Positions 33,232 to 42,551 of a stretch of 43,886 nt of DNA are shown one piece after another (positions within the stretch are counted from its first letter, which is position 1; the number at the start of each line of letters is the position of its first letter). The translations under genes were made by a program, and so were the position numbers. The notes below the pieces were generated by a model. The model ran no database searches. It was not told the DNA's origin and was given only the letters and a program-made list of their open reading frames with translations. The DNA comes from a virus, in the IMG/VR virus record IMGVR_UViG_3300017971_000425, positions 1 through 43,886 of that record; one strand, written 5' to 3'.

Positions 33232-33684
33232 ATGGGCAAGTCGCTTAAAGATTCCATTCAAAAGGCCAAGGCCATTTTGGGGGGAAAGGAAGAGGAAACA
33301 CTTATGAAGGGTTGCCATGATGCAATGTATCATCATGCAATCCATTCCAAGGCAGCCGACAGGGCCGGGAAAAGAGATGCGGCCAAGGAACACATGTCGA
33401 AACTTCTGGAACATGCTGTCAGTCATGCCAAGAAAAAGAAAAATCCACATGACATGAAGTACGGCCTACAAAGGGCGGTCGATCATTTTTATGGCGATGC
33501 GAGTGATGAACTTGGCTGGGGAGATGATGCAGACAACCATGATGCAGTGAAACACTTCAAGGGAGGCGGTTGTTTCGTCCCGCATGGCAGCGACCATGTT
33601 GCAAACGGCAAGAAAAAGAAAATCAAGAAGTCTGCCCATGAGAGGGCGAAGGACTGGCTTCAGAAAAGCAGAGTGAGGAATTAA
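33232..33684 (+). CDS. His/Lys-rich protein (150 aa)
   Basis: ATG 33232 has AAAGGA about six bases upstream and is preferred to upstream ATG 33121, which lies in another gene. The protein is helical and rich in His, Lys and Asp, with a Cys pair separated by long spacing. It resembles in composition the DUF5661-like gene at 31509 and may be a similar internal or accessory head protein. It shares one base with the next start. Confidence 0.55.
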   Translation: MGKSLKDSIQKAKAILGGKEEETLMKGCHDAMYHHAIHSKAADRAGKRDAAKEHMSKLLEHAVSHAKKKKNPHDMKYGLQRAVDHFYGDASDELGWGDDADNHDAVKHFKGGGCFVPHGSDHVANGKKKKIKKSAHERAKDWLQKSRVRN

Positions 33685-33902
33685 TGCTTTACCTTGTATA
33701 TTCGGTTTCCAAGAAGGGAAGAAAAAAGGAATACGGTGTCTATGACGAACCGGGACCGGCCATGAGGCAGCTTTCCGACTTGCGAAAGATGTTCAAGGAT
33801 TCCGATGCAAAATTTGGAATATACAGGATAAAGGGCAGGGCAAGCATCAAGTACAGGCATCAAATGGTCATAAACAAATGCAGGAAGTTGAATGGCGGTT
33901 GA
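33684..33902 (+). CDS. Small basic protein (72 aa)
   Basis: The product is basic and compact, with a KKGRKKEYGVYDE segment and the phrase KFGIYRIKG, suggesting a small beta fold. GTGAGGAATTA precedes the start. It overlaps the gp10-like gene by 11 bases. No family was recognised. Confidence 0.55.
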   Translation: MLYLVYSVSKKGRKKEYGVYDEPGPAMRQLSDLRKMFKDSDAKFGIYRIKGRASIKYRHQMVINKCRKLNGG

Positions 33903-34653
33903 AGTTGTTTTTGAAATACCCAGAGAGATAGCCTACAACGCCACAATCAGGCGTCACTTGTGGAACGTGGGTTATTTCGTGAGAGATCTCTGGCTTGCAA
34001 GATCACCGTATGCAGGAGGTGGTTATGCAAGAGGTCTTACACTTGCGGGTTCGGTGAGCGTCAAGGGCAACAAGATACATGTATCCAATTTCTGCAAGCA
34101 TGCTCAATATGTGGAATATGGCCACAGATCATTCAATATTGGTTTGGCAATGTTGAAAAACGGACGAAACGTGAAGGTGTCCAAGGACGGCAACCGATAC
34201 AAGCGGGTGAAAATTGATCGTTCACCCACATCAAGGTACAGAAGGGAATCTGTTGCATCCTCGGTCAAACAGAAGTTTCAAAGGCTGGCTCCATTGGGAA
34301 TGAGATTGCCGAGAATCGACAGGTACGGGCAGGCACCTGTCTATCCTCAGAGAAAATCCCTGATGAAGCCGATCAAGCCGGGAGCGCCGAGGAAAGGCCC
34401 GGAAGGAATCTTTACGGTTTCGGAACGTGCGATCAAAGAAGATCCCAGCAGATGGCTTGTCCCTGCCCTTGCAGGGAGATATCTTGCAAGGCAGGTTCAG
34501 GAAGAGGCAAGGCCGTTCGTCGTGCAGACCATGAGAGACATGGTGCAGGGCGAAAGGGCGAGACAGCAGAGACTGACAGGCAAAGAGCCTCGTTGGTACA
34601 AACAGAAAACGGCCAGAGGCGCAATCAGGACAGGCCCGGTCAGGAGAATATAA
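33892..34653 (+). CDS. HK97-gp10-like head-tail protein
   Basis: The 253-residue protein matches the gp10-like pattern: an N-terminal helix, then SPYAGGGYARGLTLAGS (residues 38-54), a strand, and HAQYVEYGHRSFNI (69-82), corresponding to the conserved TG-x-L...YA-x-x-x-E-x-G of the family. HK97 gp10 joins the head to the tail tube. The C-terminal half (100-253) is a basic extension with many Arg and Pro and is longer than usual. AGGAAG precedes the start. Position before the tail genes agrees. Confidence 0.7.
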   Translation: MAVEVVFEIPREIAYNATIRRHLWNVGYFVRDLWLARSPYAGGGYARGLTLAGSVSVKGNKIHVSNFCKHAQYVEYGHRSFNIGLAMLKNGRNVKVSKDGNRYKRVKIDRSPTSRYRRESVASSVKQKFQRLAPLGMRLPRIDRYGQAPVYPQRKSLMKPIKPGAPRKGPEGIFTVSERAIKEDPSRWLVPALAGRYLARQVQEEARPFVVQTMRDMVQGERARQQRLTGKEPRWYKQKTARGAIRTGPVRRI

Positions 34654-35450
34654 TGGCATTTGTTTCAGCAGAACTTTTAATTGAATATGCGATCAGGATA
34701 GGCGTGGACGACATCATGAAAGATCCGTCCGTGATAGACAGCCTTTTCTTTGCAGATCCGCTTGCCAAGATGGGAAGGGATTTGACGCCTGAAAATCAGG
34801 CCGAGCCGGTCTATGAGCAGTTGATAATGGACATTTTTCAAAAGAGACTGCAGGAAATTCCAAGGCGTGGCAGTGAAAGCGGCCAAGAAAGCATATTCAA
34901 GAATTCCATTCCCACACTGCAAGAGATGAAGGATTATCTTGCTAGTGCGAACATCAACATTGTTCACGGTTTTCCGAGGGAATTGTCAGACCTGCCAGCG
35001 ATATCGATTGTTTCAGGCAACGAGGACGAGGGGCAATATCTGGGAGTGCAGAGGGGTGTTGTGGATGATTCCGATGAAGCCTATGAGCTGATAGGTTCCG
35101 ATGCGAATTTTACCTACAACATTACAATCATCACTCCAAATTATGATGAAACTGTTTTGTGGCATGCTTTCATCAAGTTTTCTCTTTTGAAGTACAGGCA
35201 TGCCATAGAGGCGTATGGTTTCAGAAACCAGAACATGACATGGCTTGACCTTGAACCGGCTTCGCAATACTTGCAGTCCGGTCTTTTCGTCTACCAGAAA
35301 GCCTGTTTGTTGAGAGGCGAAAAAGAGGAATTCATACCAGTCAAAAAAGTGGGATACAGCGAACTGGCGTTTACAGTTTCCAATGACGGGCAACCAGTCG
35401 GAGGCGACCAGATTCTGCCGGAAGCAAACCCGGAGGAAATTGTACCTTGA
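34653..35450 (+). CDS. Probable tail terminator or neck protein (265 aa)
   Basis: ATG 34653 follows CAGGAG and shares a base with the previous stop. Residues 120-215 have the alpha/beta pattern of tail-completion proteins, including DLPAISIVSGNEDEG and NITIITPNYDE followed by a helix (LWHAFIKFSLLKYR). This order after a gp10-like gene is typical for the tail terminator. The 90-residue N-terminal extension and acidic C-terminus are unusual. The assignment is moderate. Confidence 0.55.
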   Translation: MAFVSAELLIEYAIRIGVDDIMKDPSVIDSLFFADPLAKMGRDLTPENQAEPVYEQLIMDIFQKRLQEIPRRGSESGQESIFKNSIPTLQEMKDYLASANINIVHGFPRELSDLPAISIVSGNEDEGQYLGVQRGVVDDSDEAYELIGSDANFTYNITIITPNYDETVLWHAFIKFSLLKYRHAIEAYGFRNQNMTWLDLEPASQYLQSGLFVYQKACLLRGEKEEFIPVKKVGYSELAFTVSNDGQPVGGDQILPEANPEEIVP

Positions 35451-35809
35451 AGTTTGAGTTTGAAGTGACAGAGGAAGAGAAACGACTCTTCGAGAAGATA
35501 GAAAGGATGGAAGCGGTCCACAATGAACTGGGGGCCAATCTCGGTGAATACAAGGACAACATCATGGAGTTCAGAAACGAATTTGTTAAACGCTTGGTAA
35601 AGAAGTACAAGATACAAAATCCAAGCCACATGCAATACGATTCCATATCCGGTAAAATCGTTTCGATATTTAACGAGAATGCAATTTCCCGTAAAATCAT
35701 TCATAGGCCGCATGCATTTAAAATGCTGGCATCCAGTCGCATTATGGCGACAATAAAAGAACTATCAGACATCTATGATGCTGATAAATATGGCAGAGGT
35801 GACAGATGA
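35447..35809 (+). CDS. Unknown helical protein (120 aa), TTG start
   Basis: TTG 35447 is preceded by CGGAGGAAAT and overlaps the previous stop. The first half is a long charged coiled-coil-like helix (residues 8-60); the second half is basic. Between the neck and sheath genes it might be a tail accessory protein. Confidence 0.55.
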   Translation: MKFEFEVTEEEKRLFEKIERMEAVHNELGANLGEYKDNIMEFRNEFVKRLVKKYKIQNPSHMQYDSISGKIVSIFNENAISRKIIHRPHAFKMLASSRIMATIKELSDIYDADKYGRGDR

Positions 35810-36054
35810 GCATAAAGACAGTCGAAAAGAAAAAGAAAAAGTATCGTTATTACGGCAAGGAAAAACTGACCTCAGATGTTCTTGCCAACAAAAGCTTGCG
35901 GTCCTCAGATCCGAAAAAGATTCATGTGGATCTTTATTTGAGAGCCAAAAAGGTGAAGATTTGGGAACGTGGGGGTAAAATAGCATATGCCGAGAAGAAG
36001 GGCATGTCATTTGCCACCGAAAAAGAATTTGATGAATTGTTTAAATCATATTAG
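35806..36054 (+). CDS. Small basic protein (82 aa)
   Basis: AGAGGTG precedes the ATG, which overlaps the previous stop as ATGA. The first 20 residues are mostly Lys and Tyr; the rest includes an HVDLYLRAKKVKIWERG strand. No family was recognised. It lies immediately upstream of the sheath gene. Confidence 0.55.
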   Translation: MSIKTVEKKKKKYRYYGKEKLTSDVLANKSLRSSDPKKIHVDLYLRAKKVKIWERGGKIAYAEKKGMSFATEKEFDELFKSY

Positions 36055-36066
36055 GGGGGATGAATC

Positions 36067-38199
36067 ATGGGCCGTAGCGTGATTTTCCAAGGAACCAAGC
36101 TCGTAATACCGGATGCATACTCGTATCTGGATTTGACAAGACTATTGACACCCGTAAGCGGCGGGGTTGGAATTGTGGCGCTTGTCGGAGAGGCTGACGG
36201 TGGAGAACCCGGAATAACAGTTATTCCAGGCGGCGCATCTCCATCAATCGTGAAGGACACGTTCAAGTCTGGACCGCTGGCAGACATGACAAGAATTGCT
36301 CTCAGGTCGGGAAGCGACACCGTTGTTCAGGCCGGTGCCTCGACAGTTCTTTGCGCCAAGACCAACAACTCAACAATATCAACACTCAAGGCGGGAGGTC
36401 TTAATCCCGGTGCAGCACAGAGAACGATCATCACATGTGTTGCAGATTCTTCAGACAGTCTGCATCAGACATATTTTCCATACGACACCCCGACAGATTC
36501 AATGCTGTTCTGGTTCAATACCGGGGGCGGGGTTGCGCCTGTAGTGCCGGGAAGAACTGCATATGAGGTTGTAATTGCAACAGACGACACCGCACCAACG
36601 GTTGCCGCAGCACTTCAGGCGGCAATGGACGCAGTGGCGGGAGTTACAGCGACAGTCAGCACCGCAGATGTCACCGCATCAAATGATGACCTTGGCGCTG
36701 CAACAGAAACCGTTGACGGTGGCGTTCCAACAGGTTTTACATTTGTAACAGACGTATTGGGCGTGGATGTTGACAACGATGCATCGATAGTTCTCAATAC
36801 CGCTCAGTATGGCGCATTCACTGCAAATTACACTGCAGAGATTGCAACCGTTTCAGGTGCCAAGTTTCTTACAGTTCGTGATGAAAACGGTGTGCCGGAA
36901 ACATCAATAGGTGTTGGCTCCAAGTCTTATCTGAACCTTCAGTATACAGGTGATGCATCTACAGCACAGATGACATTGAGCTGGGTTGCTGGAGCCTTGA
37001 AATTGGCTGTCACTCTTGCTGGCGATCAGACAGATGGTTCCGCAGACATCGATCTCGATGTGACCGGATTGAAACTTGTCACTATTGCAAACCAGATTTC
37101 TGCACTGACAGGATACACCGCAACAGTAGAAGCGGCTGATGAACAGTTTGATGCAGTTGACCTCGACCTTGTTCTTTCAGCAGAAGATGTCAAGACAGCC
37201 ATTTACGGGTTTGTCGCATCAATCAAGGAATTGCAGGATTGGGCCGAAACACAGTCCCAGCTTCTTTCCTCAATCGACAGGGGAACGGAAAACGAAGGCG
37301 ACGAAGTGCCGGGAACACTTGCAACATCTGTTTTTTCAGGCGGTACAAGGGGAACAACATCGAATGCCGACGTTCAAGCAATATTGAATGAGCTTTTGAA
37401 CTTCAGGACAAACATAGTTGTTCCGCTGTTCAGCTCCGACAGTCAGGACGGTTCGACAATTACAATCGAGGCGATCAATTCACAGGTAAAGGACCATGTG
37501 CAGTCAAGGTCATCCATTCTTGGCCGAAGTGAAGCGCAGTCGTTTGTCAGCATTGCTGGCGACAAGGACGCATTCATCGCAGAGTGTGCGAGAATGGGGT
37601 CAAGATATGTTGCGGTCACAAGCCAAAAGATCACAGATCTGGACATCGACGGTAATCTTGTCGAATTCCCAGAGTATGGTTTTGCCGTTGTCTGCGCTCA
37701 GACACAGGCGGGAAGTGCTATTGGAACGCCTCTTACCAACAAGGTTCTGCCGATATCGGGAATAAACCAGAATGTTTCTTGGAATCCCGTTGAAGATGGA
37801 GCAGAACTGGTCGAGAAAGGCGCTTTGATTGCATCTGCCGATGAAAACAACCAGCTTCGCATCGTCGCCGGTTACACTTCATGGCTGGGTGACGGCAACA
37901 ACGCCAACATCTATATTGAAACAGTAGAAAGTTTCGCCATATTCTCATTCAACCACAGACAGTTCATGAAACAGAAGTTCGTCGGCGTTTCTGCATTCTC
38001 CGAGCAAGATGTCTTGGATGCGATTCAAGAATCTCTTGATGTTGAGAGGGATGTCACAAGGTCAATCAAGGGATACGATTTTTCACAGGTAAACCTGATA
38101 TCGACAACAGGCGGAAGGCTCGAATATGAAGTGCCGGTTATACCTTGGGAAGGTATAAACTTCGTTCTTCCTATCGTTGTGGGCATCAGAGAGGGATAA
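36067..38199 (+). CDS. Contractile tail sheath protein
   Basis: The 710-residue protein follows a strong TTAGGGGGGA SD. It opens with the sheath-type VAL-G-E-A-D-GG segment and, in the C-terminal half, has the conserved GGTRGTTSNADVQAIL and an extended, charged C-terminal strand region (FVLPIVVGIREG) used for handshake contacts between subunits. Residues about 150-330 are an Ala/Thr/Asp-rich, probably surface-inserted domain that makes it larger than many sheaths. It is followed by the tube, confirming a contractile tail. Contraction of the sheath drives the tube into the host. Confidence 0.87.
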   Translation: MGRSVIFQGTKLVIPDAYSYLDLTRLLTPVSGGVGIVALVGEADGGEPGITVIPGGASPSIVKDTFKSGPLADMTRIALRSGSDTVVQAGASTVLCAKTNNSTISTLKAGGLNPGAAQRTIITCVADSSDSLHQTYFPYDTPTDSMLFWFNTGGGVAPVVPGRTAYEVVIATDDTAPTVAAALQAAMDAVAGVTATVSTADVTASNDDLGAATETVDGGVPTGFTFVTDVLGVDVDNDASIVLNTAQYGAFTANYTAEIATVSGAKFLTVRDENGVPETSIGVGSKSYLNLQYTGDASTAQMTLSWVAGALKLAVTLAGDQTDGSADIDLDVTGLKLVTIANQISALTGYTATVEAADEQFDAVDLDLVLSAEDVKTAIYGFVASIKELQDWAETQSQLLSSIDRGTENEGDEVPGTLATSVFSGGTRGTTSNADVQAILNELLNFRTNIVVPLFSSDSQDGSTITIEAINSQVKDHVQSRSSILGRSEAQSFVSIAGDKDAFIAECARMGSRYVAVTSQKITDLDIDGNLVEFPEYGFAVVCAQTQAGSAIGTPLTNKVLPISGINQNVSWNPVEDGAELVEKGALIASADENNQLRIVAGYTSWLGDGNNANIYIETVESFAIFSFNHRQFMKQKFVGVSAFSEQDVLDAIQESLDVERDVTRSIKGYDFSQVNLISTTGGRLEYEVPVIPWEGINFVLPIVVGIREG

Positions 38200-38217
38200 C
38201 CAAGAAAGGAGTTTGAA

Positions 38218-38739
38218 ATGCCAGCATCACAAGTGTTTACTGGAGCAAGAGCCGTATTCAAGCTGGGTGGAAGCCCCGTTGGATATGCCCTTGGTGTCAA
38301 TGGAACGACAAACATCAACTATCAGCCTTTGAATGTCCTTGGACATCTTGAAGTAATAGAACATGTCCCTGTTGCCTACACCGTTGAAATGAACGCCAAT
38401 CTTTCAAGGCTTGGCTCACAAACAAGAATGAACGCAGGTGCCAGCTTTCCCGGTTTGAGGGAAGGAGGCGACAATGACGGTTCATTGACTTCTCCACAGA
38501 TCATGCCAGCATTCGGCACCGATGGATTGAACATCATCAAGTCGGGCGAGTTGGCTGCGACCATTTATGATCGTGTAACCCAAAAGTCGCTTTACACCAT
38601 CAAGGGTGTCAAGTGCAGTCAGAAGGGTTGGGATATAACTGCCGCCGGTGCGGTGGCTGAAAACTGCGTATTTGTCGCAAGAATATCTGTTGAAGACGGG
38701 GAAAACGACGGTACAATTGGTGACGTCGCAGCAGCATAA
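38218..38739 (+). CDS. Tail tube protein
   Basis: The 173-residue product directly follows the sheath and has the expected size. The pattern A-R-A-V-F-K-L-G-G, a G-H-L-E-V-I-E-H-V-P central strand with VEMNANLSR, and a final beta-hairpin (KGWDITAAGAVAENCVFVARIS) match myovirus tube proteins. AAGGAG precedes the start. The tube conducts DNA and is assembled on the tape measure. Confidence 0.85.
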   Translation: MPASQVFTGARAVFKLGGSPVGYALGVNGTTNINYQPLNVLGHLEVIEHVPVAYTVEMNANLSRLGSQTRMNAGASFPGLREGGDNDGSLTSPQIMPAFGTDGLNIIKSGELAATIYDRVTQKSLYTIKGVKCSQKGWDITAAGAVAENCVFVARISVEDGENDGTIGDVAAA

Positions 38740-38750
38740 AAGAGGAATAG

Positions 38751-39131
38751 ATGAAGATAGAACAGCATAAAGACATACTTTTCAGGCACGATTCGGACAT
38801 GAAGGATGTCGGCATTTATTCGAGAAGGTTCAGAATCTATCGGAGAACGCCACGCCTTTCGGTCCAGATCGTGAACACCAAGAGCGGCCTTACTGGGGGC
38901 ATGACACCGATAAACAAGAGCGAGGCTTTGTTGATCGACACCATTGGAACTATCTCGGTCCTTGCTGATCCCCTTGACCAAAAGGGAGAGCCGATCGGAG
39001 ATTCTTCATGGATTGACGAGGTTCGAGACAACGAAATTCTTTTCGCCTTGTATGCAGAGGTAATCAAATACCAGAATTCATTTTATTCCACGGGAGAAAA
39101 GCCACATGCTGGATTGGGGGAAGACAAGTAA
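38751..39131 (+). CDS. Probable tail assembly chaperone (N part)
   Basis: The 126-residue protein has SEALLIDTIGTISVLADP and a helical C-terminal region (NEILFALYAEVIKYQNSF), matching tail chaperones encoded between tube and tape measure. AGAGG precedes the start. Its last codons overlap the next gene by 26 bases and include a G5 run where a +1 slip would join the two products. A fused product would resemble the gpG-GT pair of lambda-type tails. Confidence 0.6.
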   Translation: MKIEQHKDILFRHDSDMKDVGIYSRRFRIYRRTPRLSVQIVNTKSGLTGGMTPINKSEALLIDTIGTISVLADPLDQKGEPIGDSSWIDEVRDNEILFALYAEVIKYQNSFYSTGEKPHAGLGEDK

Positions 39132-39762
39132 TATTCCTTTCAAGTCCAGTCCCAAGGAAATATTCACAGCTCAGGAAGCCGACCGGGATGATTCTCAGTC
39201 GGTTTTTTCAAATTGGATTGACGGAATCAAGCAAAAGGCAAGGCAGAATCTTGATGACGGTTGGGAACGGGCAAGGATAGAGTACACTGCACGATTCAAG
39301 ATTCCACGATATAATTCTTTCGACCTCTACACACCTGAAGAGGCTCTGCTTGAGCTTTGGGAACAACACTACTGGGAAAACCCGGACAGCTTGGATTTAA
39401 AGGGGATTATAAAAAAGGCCGACGAAAAAACCGGATATTTCTATTACCAGACCGGAGATCCCTTGATTGACGAGCTGGAGGAAGCATTTGGAAGAGGCGA
39501 AGTGCCTGACATGGAAAAGGCGTTTGCACACATAAAGGACGGACCTGATATTTTCGAGATGGAAACATTTCAAACTCAAAAAGGACAGGCTATTGCAGCG
39601 AGAACCAGATTTGAGGGGATGCAAACCAATGAAAAAGGAGAGACAATAACCGCTGCAGGAACAAAGGTCAAACATTGCGATTACTCCAGCGAAGAATGGA
39701 TGAAAAATGCATTGGACGAAGATCCTGTCTTGAAAAAGATGGCTGAAAAAATGGGAGGATGA
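39106..39762 (+). CDS. Probable tail assembly chaperone partner (218 aa)
   Basis: ATG 39106 has GGGAGA upstream, so it may be translated independently as well as by frameshift from the gene before it. The protein is helical with a Trp/Glu-rich segment at 75-105 (EEALLELWEQHYWEN) and an acidic-to-basic C-terminus. Position directly before the tape measure is that of the second tail chaperone. It has no visible enzyme motif. Confidence 0.55.
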   Translation: MLDWGKTSNIPFKSSPKEIFTAQEADRDDSQSVFSNWIDGIKQKARQNLDDGWERARIEYTARFKIPRYNSFDLYTPEEALLELWEQHYWENPDSLDLKGIIKKADEKTGYFYYQTGDPLIDELEEAFGRGEVPDMEKAFAHIKDGPDIFEMETFQTQKGQAIAARTRFEGMQTNEKGETITAAGTKVKHCDYSSEEWMKNALDEDPVLKKMAEKMGG

Positions 39763-39764
39763 AC

Positions 39765-42551
39765 ATGCCCAAAAATGAAAACGATATTCCGATGGAAGAA
39801 ATTTCATCTGCTGTTGAACAAACGAATACCAGTGTTCAAATATTAAACATGACATTGGATGACATGTCAGTAAAATTCGAGAAAATGACTGAACTCATGT
39901 CGATGCTCAGAGATCACAGTCGGGATGAAGTCAGGGAGATGTCGTTTTTCAAGGACTCCATCAGCAAGGCGGCTGAAGAGGCCAGAAAACTGTACGGCAT
40001 ATCCGTAGAGGGCATGGATGATTTCTCAGTCTCTCTCAAGGCCGCTGAAGATCGGCTGGGCAAGGCGAAGGAAGACGAAGAAAAGATCAATGAGAAAATA
40101 AAAGACGAATACAAGAAATCTTCAAAACTCAGAGAGGCCACGGACGGCAGGTTGAACAAGGAAAAGAAGAAACAGCTTCAGGAAATATTGAACACTGAAG
40201 AGGCCAGCGGTGCGAAGCTGAGAAAGCTTGCCAAGGAAGAGCTTTCACTGATTCACCAGAGGAACGTCAAGAACCGTGAGAATCTAAAATTGGCGAGGGA
40301 TGAAAGGGATGTTTCCGAAAAACAGCTAAAGGCCCACCAAGATATATTCAAACTGGCGAAAGGCCGATTTGAACAGGAACAGAAGATAAGCAAGGCAAGG
40401 CGTTCCGACCTTGGACTGTTGGACATTGCCTCCAGTCTCAGGTTGCCCGGCGTGTCAACCGCAGCGCAGATTACCAGACATGTGCGTAGGGAAACGCCAG
40501 AGGGAGAGGGTGTCGGGCTTGGTGCAAAACTATTGGGCATGGGTCGTGGTGCGGCCATAGGAGGCGCTCTTGCGTTCGGAGGTGCTGCGACCATGCAGGG
40601 GTATCGGGCCTATCGAATGGCCCACCAAATGGCACCTCAGAGGCGCAGATTGATGGGCATGCTTGGTGCCGAGGGCGAACAGGCGTTCAGGGGCGAGGCA
40701 TCCGGCAGGGAAATGGAGCAATTGGGATATGGCGCTCCAGAAAATGTGCAGTTCATGCAACAGTTCGCCAGGCAGGTCGGTGGTCGTGGAGCAAGACAGC
40801 AGATGATCGAGGCCACAAGGCTTGCAACCGGATTCGGATTGGAACGGGGCGAGTTGGGCGGTCAGGCCGAGGCCATGAGGATGAGCGGTGCGGCCATGCC
40901 CGGAAGGGAAGTGCAGAATCTTGAACAGGTCATGAGTGAAGGCGTCAAGGCGGGGATGGACAGGGCGAGGATAACCACCTTCACCCAGCAGGTCATCGGG
41001 TTGCAGGAACAAATCTTGCAGATATCAGGTGAAAACAATGCCAAGGCGATTGCAGAGGCAATGGGAAGCCTTTATCAGGGTTCAGGTCGGGGGGAATCGT
41101 TTTTCCGTGGGCCTGAGATGCAAGCGATCAGAAGCATCGACCAGATGATGAGGCAGGTTGGCCGTGGCGCTGGCGGTCCCGGTGCCGGAACACTTCTAAG
41201 GGCATTCGGATTTGCACCGGGAGGCCAAGAACCAGTGATTGAGGGCATCAACCAGATGAAGCCCGGCAAACGCTACTACGAGGCCATGAAATTCATGGAG
41301 GGCGGCCTGTTTGGAGGCGAACAGGATGAAGTGAAAGCGACAGATCGTGTCAGGCGGATAATAGATCAATATACCGCAGAATCAGGCGGTCGCACTGAGG
41401 TTGCCGATGTCAGAATGATGCGAGAACTGGGTGTCGGGCTAACCCAAATCGGGAAACTCAGGGAATTGATGGCATCCATTGACAAAGAGGGGAAGGTTTC
41501 ATCCAAGCACCAGACGGAATTGAAAAAGATCATGGATGGAATGAAAGATCCTTCTCTCCGACTGCTTGAGGAACAGGCGAAACAGACAAATACCATATAT
41601 GATTTTGCGACTAATGCCGACAAGGCATGGTTAAAGATTGAAGAGGCGATCACTGCATTGAACAAGACCACTGCCGATTCAGCCGAAAACATCATAGCGG
41701 CTTTTGGCGGGACCAGAGGAAAAACCGAGGGATTGGGTGTCGGAGAGGCGGTCATGGGCGTTGGGGCTGTCGCACTTCTCGGAAAGGCGGTGACAAAGAT
41801 TCCGGGCATTGGAAAACTCGGAGAAATGGTCAAGGGAATGCTCCCTTCCTTCAGCACTTTGGGTAAAAACACTGATACAATTGCAAAGAAAATGGGCGGT
41901 GCGGCTTCCGCTACTGACAAATTCAGTGGCAATCTGTTGAAATGGGGAGGAAAGTTTCTTGGTGTGTCTGCTGCACTGGGAGCAGGTGTCGCCATTGGAA
42001 CGGGCATCAACAAATTGATCGAGCAAGACGAGACAATGCAGAGGGAGAATGTCGAGGGTGGAAAATTCGACATGATTGAAAAAGGCATTGCATCCTTGTT
42101 TCAGATGCTTCCAAAAGAAATCGCATCTTCTATGGGTATAGAACAGATGTCTGAAGAAGATTTTCAAAGGCAATATGGAGAGACAGGGGAATCCAAAAAG
42201 AGAAGAGAGCGCATAAAAGAAGAAAGAGGTTTCGGAGGCGGTTTTCTCGGTTTCGATCCCGGCAAGATCAAGGAACAGGCTGTTCCCAAGGAAATAGAAG
42301 TGCCTCAGATGAAAAGATCGCCTGAAACCGTTCCGTCCATGCAGTCGGATGAACAGACAAGGCCGAGGACCGTTGAGAGAAAAACAGCGCAGACATCTGA
42401 AATGAAGATATCTGAAAGCCAGTTTCAACAATTGGCAAACCTTCTGAGGGGAGGAATAGAAAAATCAGACGAAATAAGAAATTCAATCGATGAAAGCAGA
42501 TTCTCAAGAACAGGCAACATCGGAGGCCGAATAGGCGGGAGTTACGCATGA
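39765..42551 (+). CDS. Tape measure protein
   Basis: The 928-residue protein has an N-terminal coiled-coil-rich region (30-210, Lys/Glu/Arg heptads), a Gly/Ala-rich hydrophobic segment at about 250-285, a long Met/Gln/Gly/Arg-rich helical region (290-600), a second hydrophobic region around 660-760, and a polar C-terminus. This is typical of tape measures, which set tail length at about 0.15 nm per residue and span the membrane during ejection. ATG 39765 is six bases after GGGAGG and is preferred to ATG 39759, which is directly adjacent to the SD. The gene ends in an ATGA overlap with the hub gene. Confidence 0.85.
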   Translation: MPKNENDIPMEEISSAVEQTNTSVQILNMTLDDMSVKFEKMTELMSMLRDHSRDEVREMSFFKDSISKAAEEARKLYGISVEGMDDFSVSLKAAEDRLGKAKEDEEKINEKIKDEYKKSSKLREATDGRLNKEKKKQLQEILNTEEASGAKLRKLAKEELSLIHQRNVKNRENLKLARDERDVSEKQLKAHQDIFKLAKGRFEQEQKISKARRSDLGLLDIASSLRLPGVSTAAQITRHVRRETPEGEGVGLGAKLLGMGRGAAIGGALAFGGAATMQGYRAYRMAHQMAPQRRRLMGMLGAEGEQAFRGEASGREMEQLGYGAPENVQFMQQFARQVGGRGARQQMIEATRLATGFGLERGELGGQAEAMRMSGAAMPGREVQNLEQVMSEGVKAGMDRARITTFTQQVIGLQEQILQISGENNAKAIAEAMGSLYQGSGRGESFFRGPEMQAIRSIDQMMRQVGRGAGGPGAGTLLRAFGFAPGGQEPVIEGINQMKPGKRYYEAMKFMEGGLFGGEQDEVKATDRVRRIIDQYTAESGGRTEVADVRMMRELGVGLTQIGKLRELMASIDKEGKVSSKHQTELKKIMDGMKDPSLRLLEEQAKQTNTIYDFATNADKAWLKIEEAITALNKTTADSAENIIAAFGGTRGKTEGLGVGEAVMGVGAVALLGKAVTKIPGIGKLGEMVKGMLPSFSTLGKNTDTIAKKMGGAASATDKFSGNLLKWGGKFLGVSAALGAGVAIGTGINKLIEQDETMQRENVEGGKFDMIEKGIASLFQMLPKEIASSMGIEQMSEEDFQRQYGETGESKKRRERIKEERGFGGGFLGFDPGKIKEQAVPKEIEVPQMKRSPETVPSMQSDEQTRPRTVERKTAQTSEMKISESQFQQLANLLRGGIEKSDEIRNSIDESRFSRTGNIGGRIGGSYA

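Noticed and set aside
39112-39131. Canonical -1 slippery heptamer in the tail chaperone overlap
   Set aside because: The downstream frame is +1, and no X-XXY-YYZ site would place ribosomes in it.
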